Assembly: GCA_006503535.1 (NCBI GenBank)
Contig: QYRS01000005.1
Location: 1,178,001 to 1,242,000 of the forward strand
Direction of reading: 5' to 3'
DNA from: Arthrinium phaeospermum
Lineage: Eukaryota; Ascomycota; Sordariomycetes; Amphisphaeriales; Apiosporaceae
Length of the DNA stretch: 64,000 nt
Part shown: piece by piece, positions 36,923-48,194 of the stretch
How positions within the stretch are numbered: the first letter of the stretch is position 1
How the letters are laid out: each line of letters opens with the position of its first letter
Position numbers and translations under genes: made by a program
Notes under the pieces: generated by a model
Told to the model about the DNA's origin: nothing
The model's database searches: none
Seen by the model: the letters and a program-made list of their open reading frames with translations, nothing else

Positions 36923-39370
36923 TCAGCTCATATCCATCGGGCCCCACGGGTTCGGTACATTTCCGTTCGTGTGCGGGGGCGGCGGCAAAGTGGCCGGCTG
37001 CCCAATCACATCGTGTTTGTACCAATCAACACCGTACGCCTCATTTAGTAGCGTCATCATCTTGTCTATAAAGCGTGGACAGGCACGTCATGTTGTCAGT
37101 AAAAAGGGCCCGTGGCATACAAGGAAAAGCAAGGATTGATGAGGAGGACAGTGATGTTGGTGGACGTACCGGCGATGCCCCACCGACACTTGAAAATGTT
37201 GAGGCTCTTGTACTTATCCAGGATCGCGTCCTGGCACTTTTGGTACTCTTCGGGGCAGATGTTGCGCAAGCCGGTGTAAACCTTGACAACTAAGAAGCAG
37301 GTCGGGGCCGCCAAGACCGCCAGCTCGCGGCACGACAGCTCCTTGTCCGGGGCGCTGACCTCATTGTTCATTTTGCACGTAATGTCAGATGACAACTGGG
37401 CCGCGAATCGTAACGCGGCAAGGGCCGTCCGCAACTCGTTATTCGCGTTGATCTGCGCGGCCGTTTGAGACTCGAGAATTGGGAGGAAGGGGAGATAGAG
37501 AGTAAAAAGCGCCCTGTGTTTTTGACATCAGTTGGTGTCCGCGTCTGAGGCGATGTGCTACAAAGACATGATAACAAGTCGCCGGGGCCATGTAGAGAGG
37601 CGGCGGGAGTGAACTTACGAACAACACATGGCGAAGCAGTCCAGCGCATATCGCCAGTCAGTGGCGTCTTTGAGTAGTGTTGCGGTCACGTTGCGAATCT
37701 CTTGGTCCAAAGGCGCGAAAGTTTCGACAGGGGGGAGCGTGCCAGGCATCCTCATCCTCGTCTCATAGTTGTGTCGTAGAGCGCGATGTAGGAGGCTGGC
37801 CACTTTTGCAGAAATCTGAAAGGACTCCATTGAGGCGACGTTCACGCTGGCGCTAACGGGCAGTTTCCTGTTTGAAGCCCCTCGCGGCTCGGACGAAGGC
37901 CCTGGGTGATATCTTCCTGTCGAGCACTGACCAGGTTCTGGCAGAAGTGTGATGGGCTCGGGCGATTCGAGGATGAAAGGCAGATGTGTTGATGCATCGT
38001 CACGATGTATGAGCCTGTTTTAAAAGTCAATCGTCCGTAATACAATATTATCCCGGCCATGTGTGACGCCAATGGCAAACATGGCAGCTCGTATGGGAAG
38101 ATGCGACTGAACCCGCCGTCGTCAGAGACAGCTACCTCCTAGACTTACTGGTCAATAATAAATGATGACCACCAAAGGGCGCTGTTCTGTTCCTGTTCCA
38201 TGGTACTTGTGCCGTTGATGCTCATATGGTCTCGATCGCGCGTACAACCGGGTCGAATTCCTAAAACCCTTGCCGCTGCTACCGTCTCGCTCAGCGTCCT
38301 ATAGGCCAACGCAGAATTGCTATGGCCATATTCATAGAGCGCGAGCAGAGCGCCGATCTGGACAAACTCTATCCTTGGTGCCGTCGAGTCGCAAAGACCG
38401 AGTGAGAATGCACGCCTAACGACCCTGTACAAATTGTCGAACATGGCCCTGTTGCGACCGCTTTGTGTCGAGCAGGTGCGTGCGGATAGATACATGGCCA
38501 AGATAAGCAGAGCCAGCTCGCGGCTCATCTTGGCCGACACTATACTCCAATCTGCCGAACCTTGGCGCAAGGGGAAGCTGCCGCCGCCGGAGAAGCTGGA
38601 TGGAGAGCATGACGGGGGACCGGCTGGAGAGTCCGCAGAAGCACATAGATTGTCAATGCGAGAATCGAACAAGCCGCGGTGGACGACCGAATACCATTTG
38701 TGGACGCAATCATAGTAGGCGCGCACGCCATCCGTCCAGTCCAGCTGCTCTTCAGGTGCAGCGTCGGCGGACACAAAGGACAGGACCACAGGTGCTGTGA
38801 GCTCCGCCAACGGGTCCGGGCCGCAGAGGAACTCGGCTTTAGACAGCGCCTGCGATTGTAGGGAAGCCAGGGGCGCCTGGTTGGTTGCCGCGGTAGGCCC
38901 CGTAATGGTGTCGGCCAGGTAGACGCACGTCGCGCCGAGTCTGCAGGCTCCTTGGTTATTACAGCAAGGCAATAGAAGAGAGGTGGTGGGTCATATACCT
39001 TGTACACCTCGTGCAATTGGGCAAGGCCTATCCTTGTTGGTCAGCAAGTGCGAGAGGACTATGTCGATGTGGACGCAAGGAAGAAGGGGGGGCAGAAATG
39101 TGAAGGCGAGGTCTCTCGCACCTTGTCGCAACGTCTTTTGGAGGCTCTACATTTCTGGCAGGCGCGTTCGGAGAAACCAGAGGCGAAGGGGCGCGGTGCG
39201 CCGTTCCCGTTCCCGTTCCCGATCCCGTTCCCGTTCCCGTTCCCGTTCCCGTTCCGGCTATCTCTATCTGAGGGCGGGGAGCGGAAGGTTGAAGAGGACG
39301 ACTCGTTGGTGGCCGTGTCCGAAGCGGGCGAGAGGCCGGTGAGAGTGAAAGCGTGACTGATGGACTGCAT
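36923..39370 (-). CDS. Zn2Cys6 transcription factor with Fungal_trans-type regulatory domain
   Basis: Predicted DNA-binding regulator of 650 residues. Minus-strand exons are 39370-39122, 39027-38999, 38940-38149, 38014-37619, 37513-37170 and 37065-36923 (1953 nt, exact multiple of three). The zinc cluster is split over three exons and reassembles perfectly: CQKCRASKRRCDK, then ALPNCTRCTR (a 29-nt exon), then LGATCVYL, with spacing C-x2-C-x6-C-x6-C-x2-C-x6-C. Before it lies an Asn-Gly repeat from a hexanucleotide microsatellite. The middle region has the features of the fungal transcription-factor regulatory domain (LALLILAMYLSART, IGALLALYEYGHSNSA, SALWWSSFIID), and the C-terminus ends in a Pro-rich tail. 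I chose the ATG at 39370; an upstream in-frame GTG is not a plausible start. It is tandem with the GH3 gene on the same strand, about 1.3 kb downstream of it. Targets are unknown. Confidence 0.88.
39201..39256. repeat. CCCGTT hexanucleotide repeat coding Asn-Gly
   Basis: About nine tandem CCCGTT units (AACGGG on the coding strand), with one variant unit, lie inside exon 1 of the Zn2Cys6 gene. They encode an Asn-Gly dipeptide repeat directly before the zinc cluster. Because the unit is 6 nt, copy-number change would keep the frame and vary only the length of the N-terminal linker. Confidence 0.92.
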
Positions 39371-40626
39371 CCCGACGCCCGGTCCTGCGGAGACAGATGG
39401 GGCTAACAATGGCACAGTATCAACATTGATGCCGCCTTCTCCTGTTTTGCTACCTTGAGGCCTGTGTTTACGTCTGATTTAAGGTTGTGACAAGGGCAGA
39501 AGATGTTGGGACGGCTTTTCGAACCAAACATAGATAGGCACGGCATCTGAACTGGGCTGGGGCCGGAATTGCATTGCGGGCATCAGACTACTTACTAGTG
39601 GCAAGTGGGATTCTCATTAGAGTTCAGGGCTACCTGCGAGGAATTGAACGAGGCTTAGCCGTCGCTGCCAGAAGCATGTCGTAAGAAGGCCTAAAGAAGC
39701 TACTAAAGCAAGCTAAGCAAGCCAAGCAAGCCTTCAGGCTAGCAGGGAGGGTCTAGACCTGGGCAGCTTCCGCGGGAATGTATCACTGGTGACCAACTGG
39801 TCTAGAACCAATTGCATAGATCGGCCACGGCGGACAGTACTACTGTACAGTAGTAGTACTACATACATACATAGCCGTAGGCTTGTTTCACTGCCGATTG
39901 GATGCCCTATTTCCAGACTCCAGCACGGAGGCCGCCACCCGTCTCTTGGTCGCAGAGCTACATGCGTACATACAAGTCAAGTATATGCAAAGGGGCACAG
40001 ACTCATTGCTGAAAGGACGTGGCAGCAGAGCATCAAACAAACATTAAATACCATCATGCATCCATCGTGTGTATGCCTTTTCTTTTCTTTTGTTCGGGCG
40101 GGGCGTAAGGAGGTGGCGTACAGAGGTAACCATGACTTACCTTGTCCTTTGGCGTGTAATCTTCCCTTACATATTACATATATTGGGCAACCTAGCAAAC
40201 GCTGCTTTGCGAGGATCATTTTCGTATTATTAAATAAGCAACCCCTCGCCTCGAGTCTTTGTTCAGCAAGGGGCGCCATGTGCTGCTGACTGTAGTCGTA
40301 TTCTGGTTGCAACGCCAGGTCTTGTAAATAGAAAACTAGTACGTTCAGTCTGGAGAATTCGCCCATCATGGTGACGCAACTCAGCAGGACATAAATCGTT
40401 AAGTCAACCCGTGACCATACTAGAAACCATTCCCTAATCTCACATAGTCCTCCATACTTTCTACAGTAGCACTCCAGTCATCAGAAAGCCACGGAACATG
40501 CCCGTCATCCGATGGTCTAGAGCCGATTCGCCAGGCTCCCTGGTGCCTGACTCCCAAAAGAAACCCTCGTTCTGTTCAAAATGCAGTATACTCCCAAGGT
40601 TTCCTCGCTTCGCCCCCAAATACGGT
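39371..40626. other. Intergenic region
   Basis: Promoter side of the Zn2Cys6 gene and 3' flank of the GH3 gene. It contains an 18-nt perfect palindrome centred near 39845 (core CTACTGTACAGTAG), one of the recurrent TACTGTA words of this window. I see no gene. Confidence 0.5.
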
Positions 40627-43567
40627 TCACAAGTCAAGGCTACCTCGCAGCGGCAGCTTTCGACTGCTGGCACCGACCCATACATCATAGTGGCCCTTTT
40701 GAAGAAGCCACTTTTGTGACATAACATCCCACACACTGAGATCCCGTCTGCTGAGCTTGAAGCTCACGGTGGCCGATTGCGTGGCATTTATGAAAGGCTT
40801 ATCAAATCCGCGTAATTGGCGAATGGGTGCTCCTGGGATGCCGACATAAAGTTGGGCAGCCTCGGCACCATCGGCTTCTCCTGTGTTGCGTATATCTGCG
40901 CTCACCATCGCCACTGTATGCCAAAGGTCAGAGGGTCCCCCTTCCTCGACCGGCCCCGATGGGTAGTCGTCCGTAGAGCTGCTGGTGTTTCTGTCCACCC
41001 TAAGGTTCGAGTAATTGAATGTTGTGTAAGAGAGACCATATCCGAATTCGAAACGAGGAGTAATGTTCTTCGCATCAAAATGCCGATAATCGATGTAGGC
41101 ACCCTCGGTGAAGTTTGACTGGGGAAAATTCTCAAATTTCCCTCCTGGTAAGTCCGGCTTCAGTATATCACCGTAGTCTGATTCATTGACTGCAACTGTG
41201 TAGGGCAGCTTCCCAGAAGGGTTTGATTCGCCGTAGAGAATCGAAGCAAGGGCGTGCCCCGACTCCTGCCCTGGCAGGTGTGCAAATATAACAGCCGTGA
41301 CATTAGGATTGTCAATGAAATCCTCTACGAGGCGTATCCCGGCATTGTGAAAAACCACAATCGTGTTGTTGCAGCTCTGCGCCACATGCCGTATCAGGTC
41401 ATCGCTGTACTTGTCGCGGATTCCTGGCCGATCGTAGCCTTCTGACGCGAAGGCATTGAGTATGATAATGCAAGCATCCGAGGCAGTATCCACGTAGGGT
41501 TCAGCACTGGTGAAGTCCCAGAACAACGCTGTTCCATCATCGTAAGCACGAGAGTTGAGTGCATCGAATGGTGAACTAATATAGGCGGGCGTTGCTGCAC
41601 CAGACCCTCCACCACTTATAATCGTGCCATTGGGCGCTATTTGCGGAAGCAACTCCTGGGACTCGAGCGCAAATGCTCCAGCAATATCACGTCCTTGGTA
41701 GGCTGATTCGCCCCCAAAGCTCCAAGCCGAGACGCCACCCATACCATCGTAATTCCACTGGTCGGGGTTCCTGGCGGAATAGCCATATAGTGAGAGCATC
41801 CGAGGTTTTCGAAGAGGGAGCGCGCCATTGGTGTTTTTGACCAGAACGTGTCCTTCAACGGCGCCATCAAATAATATCCGCTTCGAGGAAACATTTCTGG
41901 CATCAACGATTCGATGTGGCTTTGTCAAGTCTGGAGGCATTCCAAAACCGGGTGTTGGGAAGTCTTGATCCTATAAGACGGCAATAAATGCATCAGCGCA
42001 TCCGTCGATTTGTCCTTCCACGCGCTCATCCTGGCTCATGACCTCACGGACTCACCTGCTTCATTTGATACCAAGAGGCAACGATTCTGGTGGCCATATC
42101 GTCTACTCGCACTTGAGGAACCGACCCGTTACGCACGGCTTCAACGAGGGGTTTCCCCCATAGATCGGAACTGGGCATTGCCATATCCATTCCGGCAAGC
42201 GCTGATGCAACACCCGAGTGCTGTGCGCTCCAGTCGGAAACGACGAACCCCTAAACAAACATGGTCAACCTAGGCGCAGCGATCCATCTGATGGGGTAAG
42301 GCCTACCTGGAAGCCCAATTCCTCCTTGAGCAGATAGTTCTGTGTAAAGCTATTCTGTGCAGCAACGTCAGTCATATTATAGTCCGCGATTGGGTGTAGT
42401 GGGGGCTTACCTGGCACCCATATGAGTTGTTGACTCTGTTGTAGCTGCACATGATATTGCCAGAACCGGCGTGAACGGCATCTTGAAACGGCCTGCTTGA
42501 TATTAGCCCGCCATCCCAGGCGCTTGGTAGAAGTGGCCAATACCAAAGATAAACCTCATGCATTGTCTTGTCGTCGATGTTGGATGAGACGGATTCTTTC
42601 CCATTGGCAGGTACTCGATTGGTCTCTTGCTCGTTCCCAATGAAATGCTACATTCTCATTAGTGTCGTGCGTGGCAGGGTTGTCTTGCCTAACGAACCTT
42701 GGTACTGGTAATGACCCCAACCGACTGAATGCCCCGTACGGTCTCGAAGGCAAATGCACCGCTGAGCCAAGGGTCAACGGTGAACCCTTCCCAGTTGCGA
42801 CCGCCCTGGACGATACGGCCGATAGGCCCTACGACGGGCCCTAGAGCAACATTGACACCTTTGGCTCGAAATTCCTGTCCCATGTTGACAGCTCGCTGCC
42901 TGGCAAGAGCTTTGTTCCAACTCGCCCCAACATGTATGCCGCTCGGCCACCCACTTACGAAGTCGGTCGCCCGCAGCCCATTGCCAGCGTCGCTTAGGCA
43001 GAGACCCGGGAATCCCAGGCGAGATATTGGAGGGATACTGCCGGAACAACCGGTCCCCGTAGACGCTCCTGTGGCCAGGCTGACCTTCTCTTCAAGTGTC
43101 ATGTTCTGGACCATGGCAATGGCTTTGTCAACAGCATCGGCCCAGGCCGTAACAACGGCACTTGTTATATTTGCTAGAAACTCACAAGTTAGGAACTGCA
43201 AATTCTGGCGGACGGACAAGAGTTACTCACGCGAGGGGTAGTATGGTTGCGACTGGCCGTAGAAATAGGTGTCATCCTTGATGGCGTTGGCATTACCACC
43301 TGAGCAGTTGCCCGATGTGCAAGCGCCACCGTCGTTGCCATGCTTTCGTAAGGCCAACAAGCCTAACAGGCCAAAGGGCAACAGGCATAACACTACAAGT
43401 AAGACTTGAAAAGGTCTTTTGGCCAGGATGGGGAACTTCCCCTGGAGCGAAGACCAAAAGCCTTGGCGAGGGGCTGTTGCGGCAGGACCTGGCTGGGTCT
43501 GCTGGACGGGATTGTACGCAGCCTTACTGCTGTGGCCTTTACCACGTAGAGGGTTGTCGTCGGCCAT
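40627..43567 (-). CDS. GH3 beta-glucosidase, type II membrane-anchored
   Basis: Hydrolyses terminal beta-D-glucosyl residues, for example cellobiose or other beta-glucosides. The protein has 861 residues. Minus-strand exons are 43567-43231, 43173-42698, 42647-42544, 42492-42411, 42354-42307, 42250-42056 and 41970-40627 (2586 nt), with six short GT-AG introns of 50-85 nt. The N-terminus has no cleavable signal; instead a hydrophobic segment at about residues 53-73 follows a basic, Pro/Gln-rich cytosolic tail, giving a signal-anchor with the enzyme outside or in the lumen. GH3 landmarks are [53 protein letters not shown], and VVSDW with nucleophile Asp355. The second domain ([13 protein letters not shown]) and a C-terminal fibronectin-III-like domain are present. 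Many N-x-S/T sites fit secretion-pathway exposure. Complete. Confidence 0.93.
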
Positions 43568-45507
43568 GCTGGCACATTGGAGATGGCATGTACGCGTTTA
43601 GACGCTAACAGAATAGCTGTCGCGAACAATGGAAGGGTCAGATTGGCGGGCTTTCCGGATGCAAAGTTGACGCGAAGACCGTAAGTGCGCAATGTAAATG
43701 CAAGTCTATCGCATATAACGTGTTGAGCTTGTGCACTCGAAAGAAAGTTTCTGTGTTGGACAAGCTTGATGTAACAGGACGTAGACAGGCTAAAACGTGC
43801 CGACGTTGTTATGGCGATCGACGCCGTAAGGTAAATGCAGACCTCCCTTAGAAATGACTGGTATTGACATCCCGAAATCGATTGATGTTTACAACTGACC
43901 TTTTTTTGTTGTTGCCCGGGCTGAATGCGCCTTCCCTGTAATCGCCTAGAAAGGTCAAACTGATCAATCATAGCTCGTCCCATCACTAAAGCGGCCGCCT
44001 GATGTACATAAGGGCATTAAAGCTAACCTCCATGTACCTCGCTCTGGAGAAATCCGATATCTTCATGTTACTTATGTTGACATACCTGCCAATGGCATCT
44101 CACCTTTGACATGCGCCCACAAAGTCTTTCTGTTGGAGCCTGGTATACTATACATGAGAACCAATATGGCAAAGGGTAGACGGGGCAGCTCCCATTCAAT
44201 TTTTGATAAATTGATCAATCAGTGGTTGGAATTCTAAGTGCATTGCGGTACAGTACATACAGCGGGAACAATCCCCGGACCAACAACCCCGTCTTCTCCC
44301 CCACGTGGGAAAACGCCCACTAAATCGGAGAGCGGACCGCAACTTGATCGACGCACTGCAAGCGGGGCGGGAAGCTAGTATTGGTATGTACCAACAAGAA
44401 GTCATATCTAGGTCTTACCTACCTATGTATGTACGTAAAATTAGTATGCGTAAGTATGCATGTTGGACCTGCAAGCCATAACGAGCGGCTGGCTGAAACA
44501 GGAGGGGTTCGGTCGATCAGCCTGCCGATATACTTGCAGCTCAGGACCACATGATTGATGACTGACAGCTTTGAGAGACACCCCGATTTTTGCTACCCAA
44601 TATTAGAGACGATATATACATTGTATATGTGCAAGCTGCTGAAGGAGTTGGCTGGGGCATACAAGTACTAAAAGCTCTTACAGAAACCTAATGTATATAG
44701 CTGCGTGATTAGAGACACGCTATTTGCCCCCGTTTATTGAATGGTATTATCTACTTTACATCGACTTCGCTCACACCGTTAATCGTGATGCTATATCCGC
44801 AGCTAAAAAAAATATGAAGAAACGTCAAGAGGTATCGATCGTTAGAAACAGAACAAAAACAGTTGGGACCCATGTCGAAGCATGGCAGACTGCCCGCTGC
44901 CTGCCCGATGCACGAGAAACCCATTGTCCCTCGAGCCCCCACAGCCTGCTGCTTGAGCTGCTGTGTCGTCCTGAAGAACGGGATCGTAATCATGACCGTA
45001 ACCATGCCAGCGCGATCCTTCAATGGGTATCAATGATCTCAATTTAGTCAATCATGTGCCGCCTTCTGAGCCTGTACTGGTCCCGCTTCCGATATAGTAT
45101 AGACATCCGAGAAAGAAAAAGGGTGGAGGTTTCGTAGTATGATAGCACAACATGGCGCCAGTAACGGAGAACCCGCCTCATCGGGCGGCGTGATGACCGG
45201 GACGCGGGTAGATGTATTAGAGATCGACCTGGCTGGCCCTAATGGTAAATTGTATAGCGGAGCGTTACATCATATCCTTTGATACCAAGTTAGCAGTGTG
45301 ACCTGTACTCCGTTTTGTTTTCGCGCAAGGGTGTGTTTTACCAGGCCCCGGGGCAGATTGAGGAACGAAGGACAGCCAGTCCCAAAGCCAGAAGGCGAGC
45401 AAGCCGCCATTTGGTCGATGGCGTTGGCTCCTTCTGGATTGCGCTTGCAATAGGATTGCAGTAGCCAAAAATGAACTACAAGGAAACCCACATGATTATT
45501 GATTGAC
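43568..45507. other. Intergenic region
   Basis: Promoter side of the GH3 gene and 3' flank of the G-alpha gene. I see no supportable coding region or RNA gene. Confidence 0.5.
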
Positions 45508-46905
45508 TCACAATATGAGTTGTTTGAGGTTGCGCTGGATAATCATATCCTGCACGGAACCCATGGTGATCTTCAGAAGGTTGGTGTCAGTTGCGTTGGT
45601 GAAATGCCCATAGATTTCCTTCTCTGGATTCCGGTTTAGAGCTCTGAATTTGTCCATGAAGTACTTGCTGGCCTGCTTCCAGTCGTCGACCGGGCCCTGG
45701 TAGTCAACGAAACCGTGGCTCGTGATCGGGCTCGCCGCGATCTTCTCCTTGAAGAGATCCATTTTGTTGAGGAAGAGGATGAGCGCCGACTTGGTGAACC
45801 AGTGCGAGTTCGCTATGGATTCCCACAGCATCAGGGCTTCATTCATTTGGTTCTGTTTGTTACCTTGTTAGTCACCGCCAACAAATTAAACATGCGCTGT
45901 TTAAGCTAAACTTACACCGTCTTTATCCTCTACTAGGCACTGATCGTATCCGCTGATTGCGACAAGGAACAGCAAGCAGTTGACGTTCTCGAAACAGTGT
46001 ATCCACTTCTTTCGCTCTGATCGCTGACCACCGACATCGAACATGCGATATGTGAGCTGTCCCAGATCGAAAATGGTCTCTGTTATACCTGTCGTCCTTA
46101 GCCGGGAGCGCAGAAGATCTTGGTCGTCGGGGATGTAGCCCTTCTGCCACAGTCGGTCGAGGTCATTGCAGAAACTGAAAATACCCCGGTGTCAGCAGCA
46201 GTTCATCGAAGCCAAAAATGAAACAAAAAAAAATCATACGCGGCACCAAGAGATGCGGGAGCAGATTGGACGTACTATCCCAGGTTATCGTGCAGGGCAT
46301 ATTCATTCCCCTTAAGAATGGCCTTTTGCACACCCGAATCGGCCCACAGCGACTTGATTGGGTCGAGGTAATCTTCGGGCAGCGAGTCGTTGGGCGAGAT
46401 TTCGTGGTCGGCAAGTACTATCGCTTGGTTTTTCTGTCATGTGTAAAGATCAATTGGTCAGCGCCGGTCGCAGGTTTCCACTACTACAATCCAGAGAGGG
46501 CTGGCTTGTCGGAGCATTCCTTACCTCGTTGTCCTTGTTCTCAAACTCAATTCCTTGATCCGACATGACATCGAAGATGGTCCGCATAGATTGCACCACG
46601 TTGTTGAACACCACCGGTTTGCCTTCTAATCTTTCGTTTTTGCTGAAGCCTTGCGCATAGATCAACTTCATCTGCTTGAGCACCGTCGATTTGCCCGACT
46701 CGCCAGCTCCTGTTTCAGTGTCCTTCGGTTAGAATGCTGTGCGCCCAACATAATATAGCGATGACCCCTTCGGGTCCAGTTACTTACCCAACAGCAGCAG
46801 CTTTACTTCTCTCGCCAATCGCTTCTCATCTTGACGGATTACTCGGTCGAGCTCGCGCGAGCGGTTGAGCCCCTCCTCGTCCTGCTTCCGGCTTCCGAAG
46901 CACAT
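45508..46905 (-). CDS. Heterotrimeric G-protein alpha subunit (fungal group II-like)
   Basis: GTP-binding signal transducer at the plasma membrane, 354 residues. Minus-strand exons are 46905-46788, 46709-46525, 46433-46276, 46174-45916 and 45852-45508 (1065 nt). All nucleotide-binding motifs are intact: P-loop GAGESGKST (split by intron 1), switch I RTTGITET, switch [18 protein letters not shown], and the TNATDT guanine-binding loop. The N-terminus reads MCFGSRKQ, without the Gly2 needed for N-myristoylation and unlike the MG-starting groups I and III; Cys2 might be palmitoylated. The C-terminus QLIL lacks the pertussis-toxin Cys. From these ends I place it with the group II (GNA-2-type) subunits; that assignment is from memory of the family and is moderate. 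The TGA stop lies in a GTGAGT string that could be misread as a splice donor. A GCC repeat lies about 100 nt upstream of the ATG. Confidence 0.93.
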
Positions 46906-47002
46906 TCTGGCTAGTCCTCAGGAGTTGATCCCACTAGGCAATACCTGTTTGTCGTCTCAGTGGGAAGAGTCGCGTCGAGTCGAAAGCACAGGGCCGATCT
47001 TG

Positions 47003-47031
47003 GGGCGGCGGCGGCGGCGGCGGCGGCGAGG
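47003..47031. repeat. GGC/GCC trinucleotide repeat upstream of the G-alpha gene
   Basis: Nine or so tandem GGC units (GCC on the transcribed-sense strand) about 100-125 nt upstream of the G-alpha ATG. It is likely in the 5' untranslated leader or core promoter. GC-rich leader repeats can form stable structure; no effect can be shown here. Confidence 0.85.
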
Positions 47032-48170
47032 GAGCGGGACGGGGTTCGTTGCGTCGTGGGAGCGCAGCTTGCTCGTTGTTGTTGTTTTTGCCGGATCCAG
47101 TGGAAGTCCAACACTCGATAAAAGGGAGACGACTCAAAACGAGTCAGTTGCGAAAGGGAAACGGGGAAATTGTGGGTAGCGGTTCCCGCCAATTTAATAG
47201 TCTGATGGCCCGAGGTCCACGCGATCGGTACAATGGCCGGTCGCGATTGGGAGTCGAGAGTCGAGTTGACGATGGACAAGGCAGCTTCACTTTGCAAGAT
47301 GGTTTGGACTCGAGAAAGTCGGCGGGTTGTTATGGCTATCAGCCAGCGTCTGCCAGAAGAAGAGCCGACAGGATGGCGTCTACCTACTTTGCCTAGTGGT
47401 AGCGCAAGTTGGTAGCCGGGACTGTGCGTATGCAGCCTAGCAGGAACTGGAGAACGGAGCTTCAGCTATGGGGTTGAGGAGCAGACGCGTATGAGATGTG
47501 ATATGTAGAGGGACGGAAAGCGTATAAAGCCCGCCAATGAAACTAACTATGAGACTGGTCTCTCTAAGCCCAACCGGTCCTACAGCACGAAGAAGAAGCA
47601 AAGAACAAAAACCAGAAGGAGAAAAAGCAATGGCGAGGATAGCCCGAGCAGAAACTAGAGACTGTAGGCTGGACTAGAATCCGATGCGACCGTTTTTAGG
47701 GGGTCCAGTACGTTTTAAAAAATCAGCCGGCAAATAATACATGGCGCCGCGGGTATCTGCTGCTACCACTGCACTACTACCTACAGACAGCACTGCACTT
47801 TTGCTCCAAGGCCAAGGCTCCGCGGGTGGCGGACCATCCATTTTCGGCGTTGGGAGATGGGGGCGTTTCCCTTGCAGACTTGTTCGACACGGCTCAATAT
47901 AACCATCTTGTTTCTTAGACGAGGATCCTGCGCATCTCCCTTTCGAGCAAGCGACCGTGGCGATCCGCCATGGGCTTCCCAGGCGTCCAATGCAAGTGGG
48001 TGGGCTCCTCACCTTGGCCCTCTGCCCTCGACGGCTTGACCCTACCACCTTGCTACATCACGTACTGTCTCCCTCCAGTACGACATACATACTTGGTGCG
48101 TTGCATCCTGAAGCTTACGGTGGTGGATGCAGCTCTAAAAATGCTCACTAGCAGCAAGGCGACGCTGGAG

Positions 48171-48194
48171 ATGGATGGATGGATGGATGGATGG
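48171..48194. repeat. ATGG tetranucleotide microsatellite
   Basis: About six tandem copies of ATGG in gene-free DNA. Confidence 0.9.

Noticed and set aside
37850..37940. Possible extra intron (GTCAGT donor) in the second Zn2Cys6 gene
   Set aside because: No stop codon or frame conflict requires it; the continuous frame joins both conserved parts in phase.
36923..43567. Biosynthetic gene cluster around the second Zn2Cys6 factor
   Set aside because: Only a regulator and a GH3 glycosidase are adjacent; there is no core synthase, transporter or tailoring set.
45490..45515. GTGAGT at the end of the G-alpha gene as a splice donor to another exon
   Set aside because: The TGA within it ends the protein at the expected length (354 residues). 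Splicing on would add a non-conserved tail to a C-terminus that is normally fixed.
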